Part shown: positions 11,104 to 22,144 of the stretch, piece after piece
How the letters are laid out: every line of letters starts with the position of its first letter
Numbering within the stretch: position 1 is the stretch's first letter
Notes under the pieces: model-generated
What the model was told of the DNA's origin: nothing
Seen by the model: only the letters and a program-made list of their open reading frames with translations
The model's database searches: none
Made by a program: the position numbers and the translations under genes
From: Syncephalastrum monosporum B8922
Taxonomy: Eukaryota; Mucoromycota; Mucoromycetes; Mucorales; Syncephalastraceae
DNA: 64,000 nt
Reading direction: 5' to 3'
Assembly (NCBI GenBank): GCA_000697355.1
Contig: JNEN01001200.1
Span: 186,001-250,000, forward strand

Positions 11104-12702
11104 ATGGTCAGCACAGCCGTCAAACGTCGATTAAGCGATGCATCCGATCAAACAGACAACAAGATGCTCAAGACTGAGCCTGTCGAGGAGCAAGAGCCCA
11201 CCCGTGAGGAGCGACAACAAAAGATCTTCAATCGCATGCACCTGCGTCGCATCATCAAGGAGAACCACGGCTCGGACATTCACCAGCTCGCCTTCTTTTT
11301 CAACAACAAGAACTTTAGCGCTCCTGTCGGCCTGGACGTGAACAAGACCTTTGACAAGCGTGGTTCGGTCCAGCGTCAGCAGACAGACACAAGCAATGTT
11401 TTTGCTTCGGTCGGCGGTTGCCAGGTACGTCGTATCCCGACACTCTTCAGCGTGATCGCTGAGCCCTAGCGTAGATGAACCTTTACGACAATGAACATAT
11501 CGGTGACCATCTTGACCTCATGTCCAACTTTGACTTGGGCCAAACCGAAGACGAGAAATCTGAACTACACACCTTCTGCTGGCTCTACCGTGGCGATGAC
11601 GCGCAGATTGCTGCCGCAGGCACAGACGGCAACATTCACCTCGTCAGTATCGCCTATTCTGAGGAAATCAAGATCCTTCAGGGTCACACCAGTACGTCGA
11701 CCTGTTTTATGCTTATTTCTTATTTCTTATGTCTTATGTCTTATGTCTTATGTGTATGTGCTTATCCGATTCAGAAACCATCCACGACCTGCAGACTCAC
11801 CCACAAAGCGATCGATACATCCTGTCCACCTCCAAAGACGGTACCGTCCGCTTATGGGATGTCGATTCGGCCAAGTGCTTGGTCATTTTTGAGGCGGATG
11901 CCACTGTCACAGCAAGTATCCTGGAAATACAACGGCGCTCTTTTTTGACTCATACATGACGTTTGTAGTGTTTCTACACGTCCGGCCAAAAGTTCATCTC
12001 AGGTGGCCCGCGCGGCGAATTACGAGAATGGACCATTCCTGACTATGAACAGAGCGAAGAGCCCCTGATGGTGCCCAAGAAAGACTCGCGCTTGCTCAAG
12101 AAATACAACGGCGAGTGCTACATTGACTGCATCCGATTCGCCAACGGTAACGTCTTGAGCAAGTCGATCAACGGACGTCTGGAATACTGGAATCCAGAAA
12201 CAGGCGATGTAAGGCGATAAGAAAATGACGTGTAGGGTACACCAGGCTTATCTCCATCGCTTGCTAGAAAATCCACAGCTTCCACGTACGGACGGGCGAG
12301 AACTTTTCTCGATTCGATGTCAGGTAAACCACAGAACAGCGACCAGGCATTCCGACGTGTCTCATGTTTGGCGTTAGCTTGGATGAATCTTTTGTATGCA
12401 TCGGTAGCAGCCAGGGTTCTGTTTTCATCTACAACCTGCACACGGGCAAGTTGGTGACCGAGCTGTGTCACCGTCGATCTGTCAAGGCCATCCACTGCTG
12501 TGTCTTCACGCGTGATTGTCGGTACGTCGTTTTCACGCAAAAGGAGATCTTTTCCACTGAGAGACATAATGATAGGTCCGTGCTTTCAGCAGGAGAAGAT
12601 GGTTTTATATGGCGGTATGATAGTATCGATGAAGACACATTGCAAGAATGGGCCAATTGGAAAGCCAGAACGGAAAAGGAGAGTGAAAGAGAAAACGAAT
12701 AA
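11104..12702 (+). CDS. EED: EED-like WD40 protein (candidate PRC2 subunit)
   Basis: Model join(11104..11424,11475..11691,11775..11911,11969..12208,12268..12323,12378..12521,12576..12702), 413 aa. A basic/acidic N-terminal 40 residues precede a seven-bladed propeller. The opening blade (LRRIIKENHGSDIHQLAFFF, then VFASVGG and a LYDNE strand) parallels the EED order of a KEDH-type strand, an FATVG turn and a LYE strand. Later units include GHTKTIHDLQTHP, LSTSKDGTVRLWD and a terminal GEDGFIWRYD, matching EED's last blade. EED reads H3K27me3 and activates EZH2. LRWD1 is a related alternative. Length fits EED (441 aa in human). Intron 3 (11912-11968) appears to be GC-AG, with donor GCAAGT. I am fairly sure of the WD40 call and moderately sure of EED orthology. 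Confidence 0.7.
11700..11760 (+). repeat. TTATG(T)C-type tandem repeat in intron
   Basis: Intron 2 of the EED-like gene contains repeated TTATTTC and TCTTATG units (about 11707-11752), period about seven. It is pyrimidine-rich on the coding strand and precedes the acceptor at 11774. Confidence 0.7.
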
Positions 12703-12799
12703 AAGGGTACTTTGTGTGTGTGAGTGTGAGCGTGTACGTCGAGTAAAAGTTGTGTAGTGTATGGATGTGTGAGTATGTTATTCGTCTGCTTAGGTTCAA

Positions 12800-14902
12800 C
12801 TACTGGTTGTAATGGTGTGGAATACGCATATCGCCCGTGTTGCCGAAAGTGTCCAAGCCATCCCTAAAAGCGCGTCAGTATCGTGATTCAATCTTCCCGC
12901 ATGTTTCCCACTTACTCTTTGTTCGCCAACAAGGCATTCAGCTTGGCATAACGGTCGTTGGCGGGGCTACCGGTTGCAGCCTAAAACACAGATTGAGTCT
13001 GATGATAACACCGCAAGCACAACCCCACGAAACTTACCGGCACGGCAGGTGAGGCAGAAGGAAAGGTGAAAGAGCGTGACTGGCCAGCAGTGGACGTGTT
13101 GGCGTTGGCGAAGCCAAATGAAGGAGAGGGTTGATTCAGCGACGCAGATTGGACGGTCGGCGAGGCAGAGAAAGCGCCGCCAAAGGCGCCCGTGGCCTGA
13201 GGTTGCATGGGCGTTTGCTGCTGCTGCTGTTGTTGTGGTTGTTGTTGCTGTGGAGGCTTCGGACCAAAGGGATTGTTGGAAGCAGCCGTCACCTGAGGCT
13301 GTACGGGCTGCGGCTGCGAGGTGAAGCCGGTGTTCATGCTCGAAACACCACCGCCCGCGGCGAGACTGTTGAGGCTGTAGGGAGACTGGGGCTGGAAACC
13401 CGTCATTTGGGGTTGCTGGAAGCCCGTCTGTTGTGCTGGGAAACCCGTCATTTGAGGCTGGAGAAAGCCGGTCGCGCTGCTCGTCTGGAACGGCGCAGTC
13501 TGGCCCGTCATTTGTGGAGGCATGCCTGTCATCTGGGCCTGCAAGGAGTTGCCAAATCCACCGCCACCAAACTGTTGATAGGGGTTGCTCTGACTCTGCT
13601 GATATGGGTTGCTGGTCATGCCCGTATTTTGATACATCATGCCATTGTTGTTGGCGCCGATCGGGTCCGAGAATTGCTGACCAAACGGGTTGAAGCTGGA
13701 GCCTGGTGAGTATCCAGAGCTCAAACATAACCTTCCCCTGTGTACACTTACCCCGTAGGCTGCGCCGCCACAGGCTGATCGTTGCCGTTACCGAAAAGCT
13801 TGTCGAGATTATCGCGTTCCAGTTTTTCTTTTTGTTTCCGTTCACGGTCCCGTGCTTCTTGCTCACTCAACCGAATCGCCTTTTGCAGGTCATCCTCGTC
13901 GGCCCTAAGCCCAGCAGGTCAGTAGCCAGATACGATTGTATTTTGTTTGTGTGTTCCTTTTCCTCTTTGACTTACTTTTCGCGGCGTTTCCGGGCCTCAT
14001 CTTCAGCCAAACGTTTACTCTCGGCAATAGCCCGTTGCAAGTCCTGGTCCTCGTTGTCGCGAGGGCCAGAGTACTGGGCAATATCTTCAGGGCTGTACTG
14101 TCGCAGACCCATCGCGTCGTTCAAATAATCATTCACTCCGGCCATGCGCTCGCGCATCTGCTGTCGTGAGCGACGCTCTTCCTTGAGTCGAGCATCATCG
14201 ACGAGAAGGCTGGATATATCCTTGGCCTTCTGACGCACTGTCAATAGCAGGGCATACCATGAGTTCGCGGCCAATCGTAGGAGTTGGGAGAACCAAGAAA
14301 GATGTCTTACCGTTGGCACCGACATCACGGCCATTATCATCGACGTGCTGGAACTCCTTGAGGGTTTTAACGACATAGACGTTTTCCTTGGCGTAAAGAA
14401 CGACGTTCTCCGAACCCACGTGCAGGCAGTAATCCAGCAAGAGCAAGGCCTGTGCACTAAATTAGCCATCCCATCCCCGCACGGGCGCGTATAATAGCGT
14501 CATCGACGTAATTAAAGACAATAAGACAAGTGAAGAGACTTGCCTTGAATACGTGGCGCCAGTTTTTGCCCTTGTCATTGAGACGCTTGTCGATCATATC
14601 CATGATTTCGATAAAATCATGTCTAGGAGTCGAGGAAAGAGAGAGCGTAAGATAAAGACTAGCAGACTGCCGTTACTCTTCATACTGGTTGTAGGTAAGC
14701 TGAGCAATCTCGTTCATCAGAGTGCCACTTGGGCCCCAAGGATCGTTCGAGGTAGCTTCGCGGACTTTTCTCTGAGCATCAGAGAATCCTTTGAGATGGT
14801 TTTTACTAGAGAGAAAGGGTCAATTCCACAGACTCGACACCCACATGATGAGTCAAATGAAGCTACAACGTACACACTGCGCACAACGCCTTTGCCGGTC
14901 AT
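12800..14902 (-). CDS. ENT1/ENT2: Epsin, ENTH-domain endocytic adaptor
   Basis: Model complement(join(12800..12863,12916..12980,13038..13695,13752..13904,13976..14237,14311..14449,14544..14622,14677..14805,14874..14902)), 525 aa. Residues about 5-145 form an ENTH domain that binds PI(4,5)P2, with blocks VREATSNDPWGPSG, DKRLNDKGKNWRHVFK and YVVKTLKEFQHVDD. Two ubiquitin-interacting motifs follow (DQDLQRAIAESKRLAEDEA and DDLQKAIRLSEQEA). The C-terminal half is Gln/Pro-rich with several NPF/NPY EH-binding motifs and repeated QMTG units. The last residues DTFGNTGDMRIP are the conserved clathrin-binding tail region of fungal epsins. Intron 3 (14450-14543) appears to be GC-AG. The acceptor at 13696 was chosen because the closer one breaks frame. 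Ends 97 bases from the convergent EED-like gene. Confidence 0.94.
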
Positions 14903-16997
14903 CAGGAACTAGGAGGAGCGTCGAGGCAAATAGAAAGAGAAGATAATGATACTAATAAAAGAAATAGGCTGCTTTTTTGTCGACGAAAGGAGCTTATGCC
15001 TTGAGCGAAAAAGAACAGAGACGAAGAAACGCAACCAAAGCAAAAAGAGGAAAGCAAAAAGGGTTCATTCCATATTTGGAAGTCCGAGTGCTTCAGCTCC
15101 CGTACAGAAGTACAAAAGAACTATTCATATTCTCCATGGAAACTCTGTCTCCGTATTTCTTTTTTTGATGAAATATAAACGTACTATATTCATCCATGCT
15201 CTATTGCACTCTTTTTTTTTTATATATCCATAGGTGAAAGTACCTGGGATTACAGAAAATTTCAAAAGAGGATCGTCGTTTTGGTTTCAGTTGTTGACGT
15301 ACTGCTGCTGTGCAACTCGAGGGATTTGCACTGATATCATTGGGCACCTATTGTCGTGATACGAAATTCTTCACCCCAAGTTCAGCCTGCCTGACACAGC
15401 ATAAAACTTGGCGCCCTCGCATAAGAAAATCCTCTTGGCACCTGGTAATACAAGGCATCGATGAACAATTGAGTAAACAGCTTTGTGACATTTACCAACG
15501 AACTGCGTGACAAAAATGGTACCGACTCTACATAAATATTATAATGCTTCAATTACTTCTGATAAGTTACGTAGAATGTACTGTAGTAGAGAATATTGGA
15601 GCCAAGACCTGCAATGTAAAAGAGAACAGCCTCTGTTCAGTACTCATGGCTGCCTGTAAAGATGCGAATTTTTAAATGATAAACTCACCAATTGGACATG
15701 GCTACTTTTTTACGGTCTCCTGGTTCCTGATTGATATTATCTGGACAGAAGGGGGTTTGACAATATGAAGAAATAAGTGTAAACTTTCTTCCATGACGGA
15801 TGGAAATAATAACGTTTTCGGTGTGTATGCATAGACATTTCTTACCTTTAAACTATTCAATACGAGGAGAGTGTCGCATCGCCAGTTTTGGTTAATGCTC
15901 GATATGAATACAGACTATACTTTTCCTTTTTTCTCCACATCTGCTTAGGATACTAACAATGGCGGCTTACATAGCAGCGAGATAACTCTTTCACCTGCTC
16001 ATACCATTTATTGACCTGTGATAAAAGTCTAAGCAATAGCGCGGAGCCATTAGAACATGGGCTGCAATGTGGCATTTCTTATTTTGTGAGAGACATCTCT
16101 CAGTAAGTATATACGGTGTGATATTCTAACATAATAGCGCACGACTCGCTTATTACATAGTAGGTCTGCTACAGCTTTTCAGCAGCCCCTTCCTCCTACA
16201 TTCCTTCGTTAAATAAGATCCAGCTGTCAAAAAAAAACTGTACGTGATTGAAACGGAGGAATATGGGAAACCCCTTAAGTAGATACCGAAGTATAGTCTC
16301 TGCCCTCCCGGTAAATAAAAGTCAACAAGGTACCCCGTCGGCAAGAATATGAAAAGCGGCTTCGTGTTGACAAGTCTAGAAACGTCTGGACAGAATTTAA
16401 GATGGGGTTAGACAAGATCGCCGAAAGAACCTCACGCAGAATTGGAAGAAAACGCTCGGACAGTATGAAATGTCAATTTTGATTTCCGTGCTTCATATAA
16501 TACGCGTATACAGGCAGCATTATAATAGATCCCACAATATTCTGCCTCATTCATCGATCATTCTAGCACCACCGCTGAATCAGTCCTTCTCTGTCTTAGC
16601 GCAATTTAAAGTTTTGTGCTTCCTTGGCATTGGCATGCAGTAATGTGATGATGATATATATCTATTGCTATGAATGAGCAGGGTCCTTCAGCATCCGTTA
16701 TATGGTGACACGCAGCCACACAAGGAGACGATTCCGTGCGCCACCACAGCAATATCTATAAATAAATCGTTATTACACCCTGATGTGTGACAGGACGAAA
16801 TGTCTTGGCTCGCGGGCAATCGTCCCCCGCCCATGGACGGACTTCACTTTTTGCTTTGTCGATGAATTTTGCTCAGCAAACCTGACGCAGCTTTTTATAT
16901 AAAGACGCAGCGCCAAAATTCATGCTGGTTCTCTGATTTCCTACACTTATTCCCTTACTGTTTATTTTCTCTCCTCTTTTTGTTTTTGTACAAGACC
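14903..16997. other. 2.1 kb AT-rich intergenic region
   Basis: No supported gene. The left 200 bases are the epsin 5' flank; the right 150 bases hold the promoter of the SYLF gene (a TATATAAA element at about 16894-16901). Between them base composition is distinctly more AT-rich than in flanking genes and open frames are short. A pair of canonical splice-site combinations on the minus strand near 15540-15700 delimits a 26-codon frame; see findings. No repeats or transposon hallmarks were seen. Confidence 0.6.
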
Positions 16998-18636
16998 ATG
17001 GGCAACAAGAAGCGCACTCCGAAGGACCTCATTGGTATTATGCACCCATGCTGCAGTGGATCGCTGTTCTCACCTTGTCTCCTCATGCAGCCGACATCAA
17101 TCGTGCCACGCAGATTCTCGAGAATTTTACAGGTAAACGGGAGACGTTGTCTTTTCAGCGGATCCCAAGGACTCACAAACGGGTACGACTCTCTAGATAC
17201 CCGAATGCGTGATATTCAAATGGTTATCCCTACGAGCGTCCTGGCCAACGCGCATGGTCTAATGTTTATCCGCCTGTACCGAGTCGGCCTCATGCTCTCA
17301 GCCAAGGGCGGCACAGGCGTGATCATTGCACGGTATGGCTTGTTCGTCTATTGTGACCTGTTTTACTAAACCCCCATTCTTATCCGATAGACTTCCTGAT
17401 GGCAGTAAGTATAAGGGATGGGATTGGGTCACAAGAGAACACCTCGGTTGACGCTCTTGTCAGGTTGGTCCGCACCTTCTGGGATTTCCATGACATCACT
17501 CGTAAGTATCTTGTGCGCGCGTTCATCGATTTGCTATGTGATCTGACCACCCGATTTATTTTAAACCATAGGGCTTCGGACATATGGCAGGCGGTGAAAT
17601 CATCGATTCGGTGATCGTCATGAATTACCGGGGCGCAGTGAAAGCCTTTTTGGACGGCGGAGGACAACTTCAACTGGGAGTCAATGCGTCGATCAGTGCC
17701 GGTCCGCTGGGCCGGTCAGCCGATGTCGCAGCGTCCACAGCCACAGGTCAGCATATTGCTGCCACTTATGCCTACAGCCAGTCCAAAGGTCTGTGCATCG
17801 GCTATTCCTTTGAGGGCAGCAAGATTTCCGAGCGCAGGAGCACAAACGCCGCCTTTTACGGGCGACCTATCCCTGCTGGCGAGATTCTATCGGGCGGGGT
17901 AGCTCCTCCCGCCCAAGCTGAGATGCTTTACCAGATGCTGGGCCGCCTTGGTGCTGGCCCCCGGCCTGGTATGCCCTTTGCGCCCAAGAAGGGCAGTCGG
18001 GTCCAGTCATTTACATCTGCTCAAGCGCCACCGCCACCTTCCCCCTCCACGCCCAAGCCGCCGTACGATTATGCCAACGCGAGCCAATCGATGGGTCCTG
18101 CTGTAGCAGGCGGTGCAGCAGCAGGTGTAGCATCCAGCAGTAGTTCAGCCAGACCCTCGTCATGGCGGCCTAATGCTGAATATGAGGAACCGCCGCCGCC
18201 CTATGAGCCAGGCAGCAACGCGGCGATGTACACAGGCAGTAACTCTAAAGCGAGTGTGCAGCCTTCCTTTAATGGAGAGTCGTCGTCATCAGCGCCTCAG
18301 GGTTTCTCCGCAGGTGCTATGTCTTCACCTCCACAACAACAGCAACAGCAACAGCAATTTCAACATAATGACATGGTGGGCGATCAAAAAGTATCACCAC
18401 CCACAGATACCAAACAAATGATTTTTGATGCACCGGCGCAACAAGAGCAACAACAGTCGGTCGTGGTGGCCAAGTATGATTATCAAAGTCAACAACCAGA
18501 GGACCTGTCGTTCCAGAAAGGAGATCATATCATAGTGATACGACGTATGGGCGACCGGCAATGCTGGTGGGAAGGTGAAATTGGTACTCGGAGAGGCGTC
18601 TTCCCGGCGAACTACACTGAGGACCTCGACTTTTAA
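16998..18636 (+). CDS. LSB3/YSC84: Ysc84/Lsb3-type SYLF and SH3 domain protein
   Basis: Model join(16998..17034,17091..17132,17197..17332,17391..17404,17464..17501,17572..18636), 443 aa. The N-terminal SYLF domain (about residues 10-220) shows VIPTSVLANAHGLMFI, GGTGVIIARLPDGSWSAPS and GFGHMAGGEIIDSVIV; in yeast this domain binds phosphoinositides and actin. A long Pro/Ser/Gln-rich linker with a polyQ run follows. The C-terminal 60 residues are an SH3 domain (AKYDYQSQQPEDLSFQKGD, WWEGEIG, GVFPANY). Yeast homologues act with Las17 at endocytic actin patches. Exon 4 is only 14 nt and encodes the LPDG turn. Intron 2 was chosen so that the reading frame avoids a stop after 17189. Neighbouring epsin acts in the same process, which may be coincidence. 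Confidence 0.92.
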
Positions 18637-19156
18637 CTCTAATACGTGTATATATAATAAAAACATAGCAAGAGACTGCGTGCATGCTTAGCACATAGGC
18701 GATAGGATGGGTTATGTCAAAATAGGCAGGCCATGGAGCAGCTGATCAAGACATATGCGAATAAGGTTCAGGTTCGCTGTTCTGATTTGTCCACATGTGT
18801 GGATATGCATACCAGCGCAGAGACGTATAAAAGATCAAAAAGGACATCGGGACGCATGAAAGACAGCAGTAGAACGAGAAGCAAGCTCCAAGTGGTAGGA
18901 GCATCAGTCATGTGGGCTATCCAGTATCTACATAGCCAGTCCAGTAGCCAGTAGGGTAATAGAAATCCGGGAAGCATTAAACGTAAAACCCGAAAGGGCA
19001 AAGGAGGCCAAAAAGCTGTGACACATGGTTCTCCGCTTTCTTTTTTAGGTGTTCTTCTTTCTCTCTTTTCCCTTCACGTTACTTGGCCTTGTCCACCTTT
19101 TCTTTTCTTCTTCTTTATTTCCCCTGTATCTGCTATTATAGAATTGAGATAGTAGA
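18637..19156 (+). other. Intergenic region
   Basis: 520 bases between two plus-strand genes. It holds the SYLF gene 3' UTR (AATAAAA at about 18656) and the phosphatase leader, which is T/C-rich at 19038-19140. Nothing else is recognised. Confidence 0.6.
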
Positions 19157-20737
19157 ATGGGAAACAACGCAAGCAAGGTGACCCGCAAGCAGTCGGGCCG
19201 AATGAGCAAGACGCAGAGCTGCCCGCCGGCCCCGCGAGTGGAGGCGGCTGCTGATAACGAATATAGCACCAACACGACGCAATCGGTCAATTCGATCCTA
19301 ATCAACTCGCAGCATCGGCAGTCGACGCAGAGCAGTAATGGAGGCCTGTCTGCGCTGGCACGGCTGAATCCGGAATACCAGCAGCAACTGCAGCAACCCA
19401 CAGACAAGTTTCAGGGCAAGGTGGACCACCCACAGCAGCATAAACTGCTCGCGCAGTCCGACTATTGGCCGCCGCGGGGAACCGGAGTCGAAGATAACGA
19501 GTCAGCCAACCAGTCGACGGTGCAGTCCATCAACCAGCTCACCGCCACTTCCGTCGCCAGCATGTCCTCGAGCTCCAACTCGACTGCCACCGTCCAGATC
19601 GACGACTGCATCCAGCGCCTGCTCGACGTCGGCCGCACCTCCAAAGTCTCGCGCCAGCTGTGCCTCTCCAAAGCAGAGGTCCATGCCATCTGCCGCGCTG
19701 CCATGGAGGTCTTTTTGAGCCAACCCGTAACGTGCTTCGCTCCAGTTTTTACTTGTGTGCTCGCTCTCGTGTGCTGACGCTCTCTACTTTTTCTAGACCC
19801 TTTTAGAATTATCACCGCCCGTCAAGATTGTGGGAGATACGCACGGACAATACACTGACCTGATTCGACTGTTTGATGTAAGCTTCCAGTGACGACCTTC
19901 CTCATCTATAAGAGATGCTTAACCTCTCCTCTTTCTTTTCTTTTCTTTTCTTTTCTCTTTATGTATATTTCAGATGGGCGGATTTCCGCCGTCGAGCAAC
20001 TACCTCTTCCTCGGTGACTACGTCGACCGCGGGAAGCAGAGCCTGGAGACCATGCTGCTCCTCTTGTGCTACAAGATAAAGTATCCCGAGAACTTTTTCC
20101 TCTTGCGGGGAAATCACGAGTGTGCCAATGTCACCAAAGGCAAGTAACCCTTAAACTGGACTCGGCTGGCGTCTACCTTTCTTTATGCTCAATTGCTCAC
20201 CCTACAACAGTGTATGGTTTCTATGACGAGTGCAAGCGTCGCCTGAGTCCCAAGAGCTGGAAGTCGTTTGTCGACATGTTCAACACGCTCCCCATTGCCG
20301 CTTTGGTCGCTGGCAAGATCTTTTGCGTCCATGGCGGTCTATCTCCCTCCTTGCACAACATGGATGAGATTCGCAACTTGCACCGCCCCACCGACGTACC
20401 CGACTATGGCCTGCTCAACGACTTGCTCTGGTCTGACCCATCGGACGTCACCACCGACTGGGAGGACAATGAGCGTGGCGTATCATACTGCTTTGGTAAA
20501 AAAGTCATCAACGAATTCCTCGCAAAGTTCGACCTCGACCTGGTGTGTCGTGCTCATATGGTCGTCGAGGATGGCTACGAGTTCTTCAACGATCGTACGC
20601 TCGTCACCGTGTTTTCTGCACCGAATTATTGTGGCGAGTTTGACAATTTTGGTGCCCTAATGAGCGTGAGCGAGGAAATGCTTTGCAGCTTTGAATTGCT
20701 CACACCTGCAGATCATCCCTTGGCCCGCAAGAAATAA
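19157..20737 (+). CDS. PPZ1: Ppz-like serine/threonine protein phosphatase
   Basis: Model join(19157..19726,19797..19877,19974..20139,20211..20737), 447 aa. MGNNASK at the start is an N-myristoylation signal, as in yeast Ppz1. About 140 low-complexity Ser/Gln/Asn residues precede a PP1-type catalytic domain: GDTHGQ (203-208), [17 protein letters not shown] (262-266), HGGLSP and [11 protein letters not shown] supply the metal-binding Asp/His/Asn set. Ppz enzymes are fungal and regulate potassium transport and salt tolerance. The domain is rather divergent: GDTHGQ replaces the common GDIHGQ, and CANVTKVYG replaces CASINRIYG. The N-terminal extension is shorter than in yeast Ppz1. Intron 3 (20140-20210) appears to be GC-AG. 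A CTTTT repeat fills intron 2. Confidence 0.87.
19932..19957 (+). repeat. CTTTT tandem repeat in intron
   Basis: About five TTTTC units in intron 2 of the Ppz-like gene, forming an extended polypyrimidine tract 20 bases before the acceptor at 19973. Confidence 0.75.
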
Positions 20738-22121
20738 GTGTCTACAAGCTCGAAAAGTTTCTGATACCACGCTGCCCCTTTCTCTCTTCCAATTCCTTTT
20801 ACCCCTCTGGACGTCGGTCCTGGGGCATCCATGTACGGGCTTCTCTTCCCTGCAAACTCTCTTTCTCTATCTGTCTCTGTCTCTTCTTTTTTTCCTGGTG
20901 AATTTCGCTCTCCTACGTACTGCTAACTGCTGTTGTTGATGATCGACGCGTTCTACATTACCATATCTCTATATATAGGACGTAGCCCTCACAAACACCC
21001 TCACCCCTACTATTTAGTCGTCTTCCATTGCCTCGAATGTACATAATTCTCACATGATTTGTCCAACCGGCCCTTTTCTCTTGCTATCCCTTTATCCTGC
21101 TAAAGCCAGTTATGGTCTACAATGACACATTTTCACGTGTGGGCGTAAGTGCACTGCGAAACCTAAGAACAGAGAGAATACCTTATCCTTCTTGTTAGTG
21201 GTCTCGTTTCCGTAGCCTCATCCAGTCTGAAATGAGGATAATGTGAAATGTACGAAAAAGATGGAACACTTAACAGTGCCCTTTTCTTTATCAAAAATGA
21301 CGCATGGTGTACGAACCTATACAAATTATAGCCAGAACTAGGACTTGCACTCCAACGAAACGGAACCTTTTTTTTTTTTGCAACACGTATCTCATCAACA
21401 CTGATTCAGTCAAAAGACAGGCCTATCGATCTTTTTTCCGAAAGACAGTTGTCGTTCGATTGAAACTTCACTTACTTACGTGCCTGCTAGAGTGCCGGTC
21501 CGTCATTGCTCGCGCAGACCGCTGCCTCATCTGACCAATGCACCCGTTAGGCCGCACAACTGGTTTTCTTTCTCTCCTCTCTCTCTCTCTCAAATAATGT
21601 CTCGAATACTGTTTTGTCTTCAGATTAACAGGGCTAAAGACATTCTGGGACGGGGGAGAAGACAAACAAGGAAAGAAGAAGGATGGACAAAGGAAGCACA
21701 AATAAAACGGAAGGGGAAAAGAACGGATCTGATGTCTAATATGTACATGTCAACATGTTTCAGCTTCTGCTATCGGTGCAGGCGTGGGAGGAAATATTCG
21801 GCTTCTTATGAGAAGTACGCGTCTCCAGCGAGTTTCATGCGAGCAAGTAGGCCGGATGTACTAGTGGAATAAACAACGCAAATAGAGAATCCTGGAAGGG
21901 ACTGACGTCAAAACTTATTTCACGTTCCAATGATTAATTCGCCTACTTGTCTATTATGCAACTCACGTTGACTGATGGGGAATATAACCCCAAATATTTT
22001 TTCTGAGAAAATGGGTTAGGTTCGTATGCCTTCCCTGGAGGTGCCAGGTATCGAGGTCGTACGCTTGCTCTTCGGGCCATTCCTGCATTCATATTACTAT
22101 AACTAACATCCAGACTCTAGA

Positions 22122-22144
22122 AATATATATATATATATATATAT
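22122..22144. repeat. (AT)n microsatellite
   Basis: An uninterrupted alternating A/T run of about 22 bases in the large non-coding region. Confidence 0.9.

Noticed and set aside
13696..13704. Closer acceptor CACCAG for epsin exon 7
   Set aside because: It joins to the upstream exon in the wrong frame; the acceptor ending at 13696 preserves the NPF-containing frame.
12967..13866. 299-codon alternative frame in the epsin gene
   Set aside because: It is the neighbouring frame of the Gln/Pro-rich region; the epsin frame carries NPF motifs and the conserved C-terminus.
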